Shown here one piece after another: positions 32,676 to 46,928 of a DNA stretch of 64,000 nt. Below the pieces are notes generated by a model. That model saw only the letters and a program-made list of their open reading frames with translations, made no database searches and was not told where the DNA came from. The position numbers and the translations under genes were made by a program. The DNA is from Blattamonas nauphoetae. Lineage: Eukaryota > Preaxostyla > Oxymonadida. Numbering within the stretch: the first letter of the stretch is position 1; the number at the start of each line of letters is the position of its first letter. The stretch is from contig JARBJD010000057.1 in the NCBI GenBank assembly GCA_033064195.1, positions 186,001 to 250,000 of the forward strand. The letters run 5' to 3'.

Positions 32676-35600
32676 ATGATACTATCCATCGTCCAAACCT
32701 TGCTGCTGCTCTGTAGCATATTCCATTGTGTTGATGAACATTACCAAGATTTTGATGCTGTCTACGAGAAGAAACTAACGAAAAGTAATTTAGCTTCAAA
32801 CTCGGAATCTATGCATCTGTCGTTTGATGATAGATTGTATTGGACGAATGGAATTGAGATTGCATCGAAATCAGTGGAACTAAATGGAAACAAGACAGGA
32901 CTGACGCACAGAGCGAATCAACACAAAATCCCAAGTCAGAATGACGACGAAAATGGAAAAGAAACTCCAAGAAAAGATACAAGTGTTGCACAATGGATGA
33001 TGGAGGTGCGGAATAGTTCACTGGCGATGCTCTCATTTCGACTGGACGCGGGAATGGCTGGAACAACAATCTGTTTGATTTTCGGGTCGTCAATTGAGGT
33101 GATGGACAGCGAAATCTTGTCAAACATGGAATGTTCGGGATTTCTACTTTCAGACCCGATGGGAATGGGAGCAAGCAGGATTGTGATCGTTAGGAGCAGT
33201 CACAAATCATCGACTCGAAATATGGTTCTTCCTCTTGTTGGGAGAGGATATAGACAACTGACCACGAACCATGAACAATGGAAGGGAAGTGAGGATGGAT
33301 GTGTTGAAAGCGAAGAGATTATTGGAGTTGGACTGTCGTTCGATTCGACGCACTTTGTGCTTGGAACTGGCCCTCTTTTCTCGTTTGATCGGAAGTCATT
33401 GCTGTCAGGGTCGGAGATTGGGAGGATTGGAGAGGTTTCGACAGAGTTGAGAATGAGCAGTCTTTGGAATGTGACAAGCAGTTTCGAGGATCGAGCTGGA
33501 CAGAGTTTGGGAGTGGGGAGTTGTGTGTGGGAGAGAGTGGTTGGAAGCAGGATTTCAGGGAGCACAAACCACGACATGGGGACAGCACTATGTGGGACTC
33601 GACTGGGAGGGAATATTGCTTGCCTGAACACTTCCTTCTCGTCCTGTGTTCGAACATCGAACTCCGAAATCGACATCAAACACGAAAACATCACCGAAAC
33701 CCACATCGGCCGAACCGTCCTGAAATACCCCTCAGCCACGACCTCTGTGAAGTTCACTCTCTGCACATTCAACGAGATGACTCACAATGGCGCTGGCAGC
33801 AATGACGGGGGTGCAGCGATCTTCCTCAACAACACCCAATCCACTCTGACCGTCACGCAGTGCATCTTCCACAGATGCACGTGCACAGCCGATAATGACG
33901 ATGGAGGAGCGATTTGTGTATGGGAATCTCGCACTGATCGTCCCACCACAATCTCTTCGTGTTCTTTCACTGAATGCGCGACTGATGGAACATTGGGCAG
34001 TTATGGCGGAAGTGTGCATTGTTACTCCTATTCGGCTGTCTCAATCTCTGATTGCTTCTTCGAGAACATCCGATCTTCTGATGCTGATGGGGGAATCAGC
34101 CTCTGGGACAACCCCTTCTCCTCTCTCTTCAACTGTGCCTTCTATTATTGCTTTTCAAAGAAATGCGGAGGTGCACTCGGGTTCCACTACAGCGAATCGA
34201 TTGATCTCTCCTTCATCCAATTCCGAGAATGCTCATCGGAAAATGAACATTGGTCGAGAGATATTTTGTTCGTTGGAATGGATGCTTCTGTTCTCAACTC
34301 AAACACAGTCCAATTCTGTGACTCCTTTTCAAGTGCTCCCAACATCTGGGACGAGTCAAATTCTGTTGATCTCAGTGATCTCGTTCCTCAACTCAACAGC
34401 ATTCCAACAGTGACAATTGAAGTGTCGATCAATGAAGGGACAGCGACAATCACGGCAATTGCGAGCTAGGAAGTGAAAGGAGCAATGTGGTTATTGCTGG
34501 AAGGGTCGAATGTGCCTCGTCTAGTGTGTCTCCAGTTTGGGAGTGCCTCCGTTCTCTCCTTGTCAGGATCAGCAGAAGTGTCGTCTGGAGCGAATGGGAT
34601 TCTTCCAGAGGCAACATATCAATTCCGCTCATCGTCAATCCCGATAAACTATCTCAGTTCACTCAGAGTTAGATCAGCTCAATCAACTCGGAAAAATGTG
34701 AACACAACTGAAATTGTTCTTCATGGAATCTATTTTATGTCAGGGAGTTACTCAATGCTGATAAGAAACGGAGGCAATACTTTCAACATCTCACTGACTC
34801 GCTCGGACTCGACGACTCTGGTTGGGGAAGCACCTCTTCATCCGTTGGAGGCTTTAGGAAGGCTGGAATGACCAACACAATCACTTTCACATCACCACCC
34901 CCTCCAACCTTCACCAAAGTGGAGTTTGAATTCACAAACTCACTTGGGACAGGATGCATTGCGGTCTTAACAGGAACAGATGCCTTCACCAATCATTGGA
35001 CGGACAAAGGCTCGTCCGAATGTGAAGGAGATCTTCGTGGACAAAGAAAAAGGACAGCTTTCTCAGACGTGTGGAGACTCGTCTCGTCCTTGCTCGACGG
35101 TGGATGATGCGTGGAAGATCATGCGAAGACTCGAAATCTCGCAACTCACATTCTCGTTGTTGAAAGGAGCATCACTCTCGTCACAGTTGACAATTGAAAG
35201 TGGGATGTCAGTTCTGATCCACAATGGAGCCATCCACGAACCAACTCTGAACATTCCGTCGTCTGCAGTAGAATCAGCGACATCAGCTCTGATTGTGGTT
35301 TCGTCTGCTCTTCTGAACATCCAGAACATCGACATTGTGGTCGAATCGTCGAAACCGTCATTCGTTCTCATCTCCGCATCGTCATCCGAAATGATTCTGA
35401 AAGACGGATTGATCACAATCAAAAATGAAACAAGTCAAAGCCGAAATGAGATGGAGGAGTTGTGTTTGTGGAAGACAGGACTGATTGAACTGATTGAGAC
35501 CGAACTGAATGTGACGGACAACCAATTCTTCAACATCCCACAAGGAGCAATCAGAGTGAAGGGAGGACAAACAAGAATCGAGGGATCGATCTTCCGCGAC

Positions 35601-37160
35601 AACATTCCATCCAACTCGTCGTTCCCATCTGCTCGTCGCAACATCGCCTGTTCTGAAGATGGGACGATTCACATTGGAAGTTTGTCAGCTGGCGATGGAT
35701 TCAAGACACCGTCGGTGTGGATCTCGTCAGAAGCTTGTTCGATCGAGTCGACAGAAGTGAATGTCAACGCTCCTCTCTTCATCCCAACACTCTCCTCTGA
35801 CTCAACGTCCAAGTTCGACAAGAAGACCAAATCGTTCACATTGACCATCGAAGGAACGACACTTATTCCTTGTTCGCTGTTCCTGAAAGTGATCGAGGTG
35901 GAAAAGGAAGGAACAGAAGTCAAGTCAACGCCGATCCCTCTCACTGTCAACTCAGCGACATCATTCACTGAGACGAAGATCGTCTTCACACTTCCCAGTT
36001 CATCTCTCGAATCCCTGGACGATTCGCTGGAATGGCGAGGACGACTGGTGTTTGGAGAGAATCATTCAACAGCCGACAGTTTCGTCATTCAGCAGAGCTC
36101 GTCTGGTCGCTTCGCTCAAACAGTGAAGGACAACATGAAATGGTGGATTCCTCTCGTGGTAGTTCTGTCGTGTGCACTTCTCGCATTGATTCTGCTTGTG
36201 ATTCTCTTTCTCCGACGACGAAACAAGAATAAAGGAGCAGAAGGTGAGAATTTTGTTGAACAACAAGAAATGGACCGACCAGAAGAAAAGATTGACGTGT
36301 TGATAGCCGAAGGCGAAAACAACGACAATCGAAACTCTGTCCACACAACTGGCCAGAAGCCGTTTCAAGGAAACCCGACAATCTCAACACACTCTTCCCA
36401 ACCGCTTCAGAACACAAACGTCATCGTCCCAGCCCCACCAGGCCAAGCAGCAGTTCTGGTTGTGGGAGAGGATCAGTTTGGGCGGCCGAACATCGAAGAT
36501 GGATTTGCAAATTCACACGACACACTGTTCAACAGACTTCATGGACGTGAGGAGAAGACAGAATTGAACATCTATCGAACGCGATTGGATGTGGCGAAGG
36601 CTGTTGAGAAGCTGCTCTCGCTTCGCCCGAACGCTCTGGCACTTCGGAAACTGAATCCTCACTGGGTGTTGTTCACTCCATCAAACACAATCTGTTTCAA
36701 ACTCAGCGAAAATGCACAATCACAAGCTCCAACACCCTGCCCCACTCAATCAGAGGCACAGAAAGAGACACAGGATGAGAATCGTTGGTCAGCGCCTGAA
36801 GAAGAGAATTGTGAGGCTGAGATTGATGAAAGAAAAGTGACAGTTTTTCGGCTCGGCCTGATCTTGTGGGAAATCACGACGAGACAGGTTCCGTTCAGTG
36901 AAGCAGATGCTGTGAACGCGCAACGACAGCTGGGGATGGGGATCACTCCGCGGATGGATTCAGTTGAGCCAGTTGAACTCGCAACACTTCTTTTGGAATG
37001 TCTGGATCTGAATCCTCTCTCTCGTCCTTCTCTGGAATCGGTTGTTTCTCGTCTGGAGTCGATTGGGGAAGGAAAGAAAGATGAAGCGGCCGATCTTCTG
37101 GAACTTCAGAATCACCCACCAGAACCCCAACCACAATTGCCATCACCAAGTCGTGATTAA
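32676..37160 (+). pseudogene. Beta-helix receptor-like gene II (signal peptide, beta-helix, TM, pseudokinase), with breaks
   Basis: ATG 32676 starts a signal peptide (MILSIVQTLLLLCSIF). A cysteine-rich beta-helix follows (VTQCIFHRCTCTADNDDGGA, CSFTECATDGTLG) to about 34460. A TAG at 34467 interrupts an alignment that continues unbroken (VKGAMWLLLEGSNVPRLV, as gene IV). Near 34860-34970 the frame changes twice, and most of the IPT-like repeats found in genes I and IV are absent. From 34985 it is continuous: cap motif TCGDSSRPCSTVDDAW, second beta-helix, TM at about 36145-36215 (WWIPLVVVLSCALLALIL), a basic/acidic linker and the kinase-like domain (LNPHWVLFTPSNTICFKLSE, RWSAPEE, FRLGLILWEITTRQVPFSE, LLECLDLNPLSRPSLE) to a TAA. 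It is probably a recent pseudogene. TAG read-through is an alternative for the first break only. Confidence 0.75.
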
Positions 37161-38507
37161 TCCTTCATCTCCCTGCTTATCCACCTCACGTCAACTGATT
37201 TATCACATGCCCTTTCGTTCTGAATCAACACACATCCATTTCTGTTGGTGTTTCTTCGCGATCGTTTTCTGATTTATTTTCCACTCTCTCCTGACCTCAA
37301 GTCCTCCGCGATTTGATGTGAGAACCACCATCCCTGTCACGAATAGCAAATATCCATCCAGCGATCCTCATTGGGTCTCATTCATTTCTTCATCTCTCTG
37401 CCAATCGATCACACATCAAATACTTCTCTATTCATTGATGAGAGAGCTCATTTCGTTAATTGTTCCACAACACCAAACAGCAATTTCATCTCCTCACCGC
37501 TTTACCACTTCGCCCAACGATGTGAAGTCCAAAATGACTCGTATTGTTCGAAGACACACACCATCTCACCGAAATATCAACCAATCAACGACATTGCAAT
37601 GAACAGACTGAACGACTACCACTTCCCCTCACTCCAAATTCTGTCGTGTCTGGTCACAATTAATTGACACCTCGTTCTCTTGTCGTTGATAGAGATATCT
37701 TTCATTTCCTCCACCAGCAATCACTCTTCCATCGACACACCACCTCTGACTTGTGTGTTTGGATGGACAGATTGGTTTGCTGTCTTGCTTCACTTCATGT
37801 CACGGAACCAACACTCATTTCTTGCTCTTCATTCTTTCGTTCTGCTTCTGTTTTCATGATTTGATTCTGATTTCTCGTTGCTTTTCCACTCGTCTTCAGT
37901 TCTTTCCATCACCGAGCGATGAAAACAACGACCAACACTTTCTCTCTTTGTTGGTGATGACCAAGGCCTCGTGGCCATCTTTCTTCGATTGTGTTCATTT
38001 ATCGCTCTTTGCTTCACTTATCGGTCCCAAACAATCGACTTTGAACCATCTTTGTCAGACTGCTATCAGGAATGTAATTCGCTTTTTTTCTAATTCCTTC
38101 TGTCTTCTTATCCTCGTCTTTTTCTTTCTGAACCAACTGAGAACTCGTTCACAACGGCCGTATTGAGTCTATTGTTGGGGATGAGGTGAGATCAAGCCAT
38201 GTTTGTGCGATGAGACGGGATCCAGGTGAGAATTGAATAAACCTGGAGTTCTCTAATTGTGTGAAAAAATTGTCGTGGTTAGATCTAGACCATCAGATAT
38301 GTTACCAGAACCTCAAGAGGTGTGACACAACCACTCTATCTCCATTCTCCTTTGTCTCTTCTTCCATCAAATTTCTGTATGCATATCTTCAGAGTATCTC
38401 ACAAATCAACGAGAAAGATCACAATGTTTGTTTGCTCCTTTTCTCACTTTATTTGTCTCAACCACGCTATTCTGCCCATATTCTCCATTTCAAACAATCA
38501 ATAGACA
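37161..38507. other. Intergenic, 1.35 kb
   Basis: AT- and pyrimidine-rich; only short frames without codon-like composition. No terminal repeats or RNA genes were recognised. Confidence 0.35.
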
Positions 38508-39729
38508 ATGGATTCAGTGTTGGACTGGCTGAGTGATTCGTCTGTCCATCCAAGAAACAAAGTCAACTCTTTCCAATGGTTCCACATTCCCACTCTCCTC
38601 ACAACCCACATCCAATCACAAAAGCAACAACAAAATGAATTGCTCTCGCAGCTCCTTCAAAGAATCGCGATGATCCTGGATGAATGCTTCGATTCTCACA
38701 CTCCCATCCCAAACAAGCGACTTTTCTATCATTCTCTCACACACCTCTCCCAATTTCCCTCCTTCGACCCCAAAATCAAACGGAAGACTGACCAATGCTT
38801 GGCATCATTGGATACAAATGATGAAGGTCCATTTGTAGTTGTTGAGAAAGTCCAACTTGATTCGATGGAAAGAGAACTGGCTGCATTCAGGACCAATGAA
38901 CAGTCACTTCTTTCGACTTTGAATTCCCTCCAGAGCGAGAAAGAACAGCTTCAGCAGACTATCCAACAAATGAAGGATGGGCAGATTCAGTCTCTCGAGA
39001 AAAAAGTTGCCGAACTCACCGTTGAATGTGTCTCACACCGGCAAACCAATTCTGAAGAATACAGTTTCATGATTGGCAAGTTTCACCTCGAGAAAATAGC
39101 CGGATTTCCCCTCGTCCTGGTTCCCCCATCTAACTGCTATAAAATCGAAGACCGAACAGTCACTCGTGTTCGAAACGAGAACGAGGGGGATCCAATCGCA
39201 GCAAGTCCGGAAGGCGCACTCATCATTGTGGAGCCGATTACACGAGGAATCGTATCCATCTCGATCACTCTCAACTCCCTCGTCACAATCGGGACTCTTC
39301 CAGCCTTCATCATCTCTCTCGTGTCTTCAGGAATGTTTTTTCCATCCCCGGTCGTTCAATTGCCGACTGACTGTTGTACTGGTCTTGAATCATTGAACGG
39401 CGAACTCATTGCCTCGTCACCAGCGGAGGGAAGCGAGGAGAATAATAAACAGTGTCACAAGCCGCTGAAAGCAGGAGATGTTGTTGTGATGGAAGTGAAT
39501 ATGGAGTCGACTCCACGCACTGTCCAATTCTTTGTGAATGGGAAAGCTGGAAAGTGCTACGCATCTGAGCTTCCTGAATCTCTGAGTGTGATGGTTTGTT
39601 CATTCTTCATCCTCTCATTTCTCTAAGTTGATGGCATTTGGTGAAGGGACATCGTTTCGATTGAACAGTATGAAACATCTCACAGCACCGACTCCATTCG
39701 CACCAGAGATGAATGTCTTTCATTGCTAA
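38508..39729 (+). CDS. Coiled-coil SPRY-domain protein, two exons
   Basis: ATG 38508 to TAA 39729 with one 34-nt intron (39594-39627, GTTTGT...CTAAG, phase 0), about 395 residues. The N-terminal 100 residues are helical (WLSDSSVHPRNKVNSFQWFH). Residues about 115-180 form a coiled coil (SEKEQLQQTIQQMKDGQIQS). The C-terminal half is a SPRY domain: GALIIVEPITRGIVSISITL at its start, then KPLKAGDVVVMEVNMESTPR and TVQFFVNGKAG. After splicing, LMAFGEGTSFRLNSMKHLT supplies the last strands. Without the intron the protein would stop inside the domain, which supports splicing. SPRY domains are protein-binding modules. The partner is unknown. No signal peptide or TM is seen, so it is cytosolic. Confidence 0.85.
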
Positions 39730-40053
39730 CTTTGGAGTATGACGCCATACTCTTCAGGAAGACTGTCTGAAAAGTGGAGATGCCCAACAGCCAGTGTTTT
39801 GCTTTTCTTCACATTTCATCGTCAAAGTTCATCATTCTCGTTTAATCAGCGACCCTGAATGACAGATCTGATATTGAAGACAATATTGATGACAGAAAGG
39901 CAGAGTGTCACACGGGAGAGGTGTAAAAACAAACTAAACCGGTTGGAAGAACAGAGGATTGAACATGAGATCGATCAAACCATTCTTTGTTCAATCAATT
40001 CCCATTCCTTTGCGTGCGCTACTATCGCCATATCAGATATATAAACCCCCTAT
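39730..40053. other. Intergenic, upstream of beta-helix gene III
   Basis: No gene supported. The last 20 bp contain a TATA-like motif (below). Confidence 0.35.
40036..40045 (+). promoter_or_regulatory. TATA-like motif directly before gene III
   Basis: The sequence AGATATATAAACC ends about 10 bp before the ATG at 40054. Very short leaders are common in metamonads. The function is inferred from sequence and position only. Confidence 0.3.
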
Positions 40054-43000
40054 ATGTGCATCCTTCTCGTTATTATGTCGATATCAGGCATTTCGCTTCC
40101 CTCTGCGACAGTTGGACTCACCGATTTTGTTCGGCCATTCTATCGAAGGAACAATGATCATCCGGCCGAAGATATCCTCCAAATGCCTAATATCAAAGTC
40201 ACATGCTTGAATTTTGAAGTGATATCGTCGGTTCTGTCATTGAATGGACAGAACGACACAACAATCATTCTCGATAAACCAAGTTCGAATGAACCCGTAT
40301 CTTCGATACAGCAGCAGTCTAGTCTGCCCACCATTCAATATCGCCTATTCACTGTCCGAAATGCAACATTTTCTCTCTCCCAAGTGAGAATTGAACTCGA
40401 TCTCGAAACGACAACCACAGAAGTGCTGTTCGCCTCGACATGTTCATCTGTTGTTCGTGCATCGCACATCAAGTTCATTCGAAGTGGTTGGGGACCGTTG
40501 ATGACACTTGAAAGGACGAAGGAGTCCTCCGATGAGGACTCGTCAATCATCCTCACGAACTGTGCGATCCACTCGAAATCAGGCCACATGGGAGCGATTC
40601 TGTCTGACAATAGGGGCGTGGAGGGATACGAACGGATTTCCCTGTCGATATTAAACAGCAATGTGAGAAACCAACAGATCGTTGGTCAAGATGGGATTGG
40701 AGTGGGGGACGGAATGGACAGCTCGCGATCTTTGGGGCATTCAGGAATCACGGCGTCATTCCTCGGAATTTCGTTTTGGAATGTTTCGTCGCTTCCTGGT
40801 TCTGTCCCATCTGCCTCTTCTTCGTTTCGCCAACAAATGATTGGGAGCTCGGTTTGTTTGAGCAACAACCATCTGAGCGGATCGACAGTGCGGGACATGA
40901 ACAGCGGAGGGAGCGTGCTGTGCTCGAACACAACATTCAGCTGGTGCAGCACAACATCCGATGAGCGACCTTACTCCTCTCAACTCAATCCGTTGTCACT
41001 CTCCTCCAACGAACATCTCATCAACGACACAACTTTTGATGGAAATAAAGGAAGTGACAGTGACACTCGCCTGAACATCACAACAGACTCAAAAATCACC
41101 CACAGCATCTTCCGGAACATGAACTATTCCGTAAAAGAGAGATGGGATGGTGGATCAGCGCTGATTCTAACAGCAGATTCGACTCAACTTACCGTTCACA
41201 ATTGTTCATTTGTCAATTGCTCCGTTTGGAGCACATTATCGAGTGCGACCGTTCTTGGTGGATGCATTCTTGTGATGGGATCGTCATCCACCTTCCTCCG
41301 ATCGCCTCTTTCCGTCTCGTTGTGTTCATTCCAAGACTGGTATCCGGGAAATGTTTGGATCGGTGATCAAAATGGTGGTGGAATTGGAACATATTGCACA
41401 TCCTCGTCAATTTCCATTGTTGCCTCCAACTTCACCCTGTCCGGGGCAAAGAAGCAGGCATCCAACGGAGGATTCATCTCCTTCACGGAATTCGAAAACA
41501 CGTCCTCCTCTGTCACCATCTCCAACTGCCGCCTAAACGGAGACAACTCATCACGAGGCAATTGTATCAACCTTTACTACTGTGAATTCGAATCAGGCGG
41601 ATTGAGCATATCTGACACTGAAATCATCAACACAAACTCTTCCTTCAAATTGGCTTTCGTCACTGGTGACAAACCAATTGTGGTGACTCGATCGAATCTT
41701 GTTAATGGCTCATTGATGGTCGCCACCAGCGTCGTCACCCCACACGACCCTCTCATCTTCGTCGACTGCACTTTTGACGAGTTCAGAATTGATTCAAGCA
41801 GATTCAACCCGAACTTCTATTTCGTTGGATGCGTTTTCCACACTTTGAACCTAACTTCGTATGATGAACCCCTTCAGTTCCTCGGGCCTTGTTTTGTCAC
41901 TTTTCAAAGTTGCCTGTTCGATGGTTGTGAAACTGGGAGAAATGGAGTGATTTCATGCTCAAAATTTACCTCACTCACTTTGGACACGTGCACCATGACA
42001 AAGTGCAAGCCAGCACAGAGAAACGTACCACTGTTCGATCTCGAAGACACAGCATTCCGAGCTTATTCATGCACGTTCGCCAATCTCACTTTAAATTCCT
42101 CGATCTTTTTTGAAATCAGGACGAATGGATCAATTCTTATGGAACACTGCCGATTTGATCTCGAACCATCGAGCAAGGCTGATTTCCGCTTCTACACAGC
42201 CAGTCCATCGCTCCTCAACACATCTTCGGTCATTGGCTGCACTTCAAATCGCACGATCAGAGTGACAACTGACGGGTATCACGGGACAGAATGCCCTCTC
42301 TTCGAAGTCATTCCAACTCCGAAAACGAAAAGTGAGATCGAGCTTAAGGCAGATTCAGGACAAGATGGAACACCGATCGAAACGACGAACAAAATTCAGC
42401 CAGAAATCCAGCAACTCGGGACAGGCAGTTCGACGATCATCTCGCTCTCCGATGGGCCGTTCACGGAAACTTCGCCCATATCCATCCAAACAGACGTCGA
42501 GATTGTTGGAAATGGGACAGAATTTGTGCACCTGACACTTGACGAATCGCCGCGTGCTCACACAACGAAACTGAAAGCAAGGCTGGACGTGAGAGCTGGA
42601 GCCAACCTGACACTCCGCTCGATGACACTCCTCCCAACGTCATCCTCTTCTCCTCTCGTCGAAATGAACGAGGAAGGGAACATGACTGTGAGGACTGTTG
42701 TGGTGAGTGCTGTACAGGATCGAACGACGGAGTTGTTTGGCATGAAAGCAGGAACAGCTTACTTCTTCCATTCTCGCTTCTCTTCAATCACTGGTTCGTC
42801 AGCATTAATCATTGTGTCAGGAAATGGATCAATGTTCCTGTCAGACACACTCTTCTTGACCATCTCTCGCACTCTCACGATTCCTGTGAATGGATCAGTC
42901 CAAAGTGGGAGTTGTGTGGAAGGCCGAACGAGTGGCTCAATTTCCATCCACTTCTGCAAATTTGGAGCATGTTCGTCGAATGGCCGAGCGGGGGTGATCG

Positions 43001-45610
43001 ACATTGTGTCGAACAGCACAACCAGGCTTGAAATGGACGGATGCCAATTTGATAAGAACACGGCGAGATCAGAACTGAGCGAAGCTGAGAAGGGAGACGA
43101 CGTTGTCCTGAAAGGATTCCAAGACGAACAACTCACTCTCAATTTCTCGTCGATTGAGTCCTTCCCATCTCTCATCCCTTTCCTCATCAATGATCGCCAT
43201 CCACATGTTCCACCACCTCATTATCTCCACTTTTCCACGAAAGGGTTCAACAGAACTCTCGCATGGTCTCCTCCCTACAAGCTCTGTGAAGATCGTTTGT
43301 CTAATCTCACACTCCATTTCCTCCTCAACTCCCGTCTCCACTTCAATTCCCACACTGCCATCATCGCAGATTTCGTTTACACCGAAACGATGAAGCCATT
43401 CGTCGTCAAGAATGCGTCTGTCAGTGTTACACTCGCACATAAATCTCGACTCATCGTCACGCAGCCCATCAGCGAGATCTTCGGGACTCTTCTCAATGCC
43501 TCACTTACACTGATTTCGTTGGAACTTTCCTTCTCAGAGCTCAAGAACACGGCGTTCACTCTCGATGACGATTCGGCGATATCCCTGAGCAATGTTGGAA
43601 TCACATTTACTCATCGAACACTCACTCATCCCTTCTTCAATTCAACAGGACGATCGATCATCTTCTCAGGTGTCGGCATTGAAACCGGTCTCACTTTGGA
43701 AGGCGTCTCATTTGTGCGACATGTTCGATCAACAAATGACGGAATCTTTGATTGGCACTTCTCGTCAGTGTCATCTGTCTCCCTCTCGACTGAGGCGTTT
43801 CTTCATCTTGAAGGAATGAGTTTTTTGAGACTCACATCAAGCTCTTCTTTTTCCCTGAATAACATCCACTCGTCGTGTGATGGAAGTTTTCTGTTCGCAA
43901 CCATGTCAAATGTTACACTTGGCCCGTTCAACTTCTCGTCGTGTTCAGCCCAGCGCGGTGGGTTCGCATTCTGCCGTTTGTGCAACGTGACATTCAAAGA
44001 GTGTGAATTCTCAAATTGTTCAGCACAGCACGGCGGAGTGATCTTTCTGGAACTGGACAGTGTGTGTCAACTCTCCTCGGAGCATCGTGCTTTTTTAAGG
44101 ACTCACTCTCTCTTCACAAACTGTAAGGCAACCGCGACGGATGAGAATGGAGTGGAAATCGGGAGAGGGGGCACGATTTGTGTGAACGGAACAACAACTG
44201 TAGAGACTCCACTCAATCTCACATTTTGTGCGTTTGAGAATAACACAGCAGCATTCGGAAACGATGTGTTCGTTGAGAAATCTGTTCTCGACGACGAAGG
44301 ACCTGATCGTCTGAAGGAATGCAAAGGGGAATCGTATAGCGACTGGCCTCACCTCGAAGTGGAAGGAATCACAAAAGAAGAAAACACAGATGAATGGACA
44401 CGAATCTCCACTTTCCTCAATTTTCCCAACATTCGTGTCACCGAGAACGGAACTGACAACGAAAAGTGCCGCTTTTCGTTCTCTCCCTGCAGAACTCTTC
44501 CACATGCATTTCGATATCTCAAGTCGTTTTATCCTAATGAAACTCTCTGTCAACGAGCTGCCTCTTTGGAAGGCAATTTCTATTTTAACCCGATGATTCT
44601 GGAGGAAGCCAACATGTTCATCGAAGGTGAAGGCTCGAAAAGAGTCGACCTCTCATCGTCAGTTGCGGAAGGGTCAACCATGTTCACAGTCGGGAAGAAC
44701 ACTCGTCTCACACTACAGTCTTTCAAGTTCTATCATCGATACAATTGTTCGTTCGTATCTGTCACATCCAGTGATGGTTGGTTGGAGATGCGAAGTTGTG
44801 ATGTGACTGTCCAACCCGGGAGTTACACTCAATCTCTGATCTCGTCTGTTGGATGTGGACTCTCACTTGCTACTTTTTACTTCAACCAGGACAAGTCTTC
44901 CCCTCAAGTTACGTTCACTGTCCCTCTCGTCTCTTTTAAACCAACACCGTCGCAAGAAGGAGGACTCGGATCAGCGTCGTTGTCAATCACGAACAGCCGA
45001 TTCGCGAATCTGACTCTCACGGGCTCACCAATCATCGTTTTCGAGACATCAGGCGACATTACATTCCAGAAAACCAATTTCAATCGAATTCTGTGTGATT
45101 TAGCTGAAGGAAAACATCTTTCGATGAAAGGGTACAATTTCAAACAACAAATAATTCCTGGCAAGTGGGATCACAATTACACCAAAAGCCAAATCGCGAC
45201 GCATCTCGGCGAAGACACATCTCTCCCTGCGGATCACAAGTGGAGAAGAGGGTCGCTTGTGTATTGGCTGTTCTCGCCTTCGAATGAAGTGCTTCTGAAC
45301 ACAACAAGCTCAGCCTCGATTGACCATCCGAATTGTGGATCAACTGACTACAAATGTTCGACACTCGACTCCGCGTTAGAATCGGCCTCTCTCAACTCTC
45401 TCGAAACGATCACTCTTTCGTCGTCTTCCTCGCTCGAAAGAAGGATGACTGTGGACGGCACTCGAACTGTTCAGTCTTCGAACACAACTCAGCGAGAAGT
45501 GTCTGTCGCTCTCGATTCTGGGATCAAAGTCAAAGAAGGGGAGCTCTCGTTCCTCGCCATCCACTTCACCTGTGCCAGTTCGTCATCATTCTCGAATGGG
45601 GGACTGACTA
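40054..45610 (+). pseudogene. Beta-helix receptor-like gene III, N-terminal 1,850 residues
   Basis: ATG 40054 begins a signal peptide (MCILLVIMSISGISLPSA). A single open frame of more than 1,850 codons follows, made of many beta-helix rungs with cysteine, asparagine and serine ladders (CTFDEFRIDSSRFNPNFYF, GGFAFCRLCNVTFKECEFSN). It includes two cap motifs of the CGxxxxxCxTL type (about 44470, RFSFSPCRTLPHAF, and about 45340, CGSTDYKCSTLDSA) and many N-glycosylation sequons. It is extracellular by inference. The frame meets a TA-flanked element at 45611 and continues from 46929. The whole gene would run 40054-50937. Except for the insertion this half has no defects, so inactivation is recent. 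Confidence 0.75.
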
Positions 45611-46926
45611 TAGTTCATCAGCAATCCCAACTAAAGTTCATCAGCATCCCACAATTGGAAAACTTGAAGATAGGTATTTGTTTTTTCGTTTAACATTGGA
45701 GATATTGCAATTCATAGTAGAAGAACTAAGAGGGAGGTATTTATCTGTTTGATTGATGGAGAATGGTGAAGAGTGGAAAAACTGTTTCTGATTCAGAAAT
45801 TCACCGGGAAGTCCACTACAATGAGCTCTACACAGCAAAGACAACTTTATTGAAGAGGGGAGAAGGAGATTGTGCTCCGAGAACGGATATATAGTGCAGA
45901 ACGTCTAAAGGAGGATGAGATCAAACATAACAATTTGATCAGAGTCGGGAAAAGAGGAGTTAAGGAATATATCCAGTCAAATGATCATTCTTGGAGGAAG
46001 AGTGCTTGAAGAAAGTTGTAGATAAAGCAAGGAAGGTCTGACATGCGGTGAGAATGAATTGGTAAGAAAGGCGTGATTCAGAAGAAATCAGTTGATATCA
46101 TTCTAATATCGAGTCGCAAGATCCATAAATGTGTATGAGATAGACTTCACTGAGAGGAATGTTTGATCCTGTTCGTCGAGGATCGCGTTCATAAAAAGAG
46201 AGGATTTGAGGGAATGAATCCTGCAATGTTGAGGTTTGAAACGGAGAATAATGGATTTGAAATGTGAGAATGATCACAAGAGAGATGTGATACTGTTCAA
46301 ATATAGGATGATTGTTGAATGGGAGATGACCGCTTCGTCCGAGGATTTTGGATTCAAGACGTATGTAAACCCGCATGCAAACATCATATATGGTGCAAGT
46401 GGGCATTTTACAGATGATGTGTATCGTTTTTTTGGAAGAGATCGAGAAGAATAGAAACTTGAGTGGGATCCTCGGATTCCATCGTCAAATCAGAGATGAT
46501 ACGGTCGAAAAAAAAGCACTACATTCATCACGAAGAGATTTGACGAGCAGACGGGGATAAATATCAGAGATGCTGGAGAGATTTGTGATTTACAGAGCCT
46601 GTCGGAATCTCAGCTAAGAAAGCTTGCTGAGGACGCCGAGGCGTGCAGAACGGGAGTTGCAATTAGACTTCTGTCTTCATTTCATGCTCAATTCACGTCT
46701 GGACTTGATGAGAGTCGTAATGATGAGTGCCCAATCATGTGTGAGCAGTTCTTCCTCGTTGTGCTTTCAAATTGACCTTCTTGATGTGAGAAATGGTTTC
46801 CGCGTCTTTGTCTCCCAGGCTCGATGACTTGAAACGGATTGGATGTCAAAAGTTGAAACTTGACATTTTGATCAAAACAGTGCTATGGGTCTCTGATGAA
46901 CTATAGTTGGTATTGCTGATGAACTA
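45611..46926. mobile_element. Non-autonomous TA-target element (1.3 kb) in gene III
   Basis: Inverted ends TAGTTCATCAGCAATCCCAA and TAGTTCATCAGCAATACCAA are flanked by TA (45609-45610 and 46927-46928). Each arm carries a second copy of the AGTTCATCAG motif about 20 bp further in, so the TIR is itself a tandem repeat of about 40 bp. No transposase frame is found inside. Possibly Tc1/mariner-related by its target. Confidence 0.8.
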
Positions 46927-46928
46927 TA

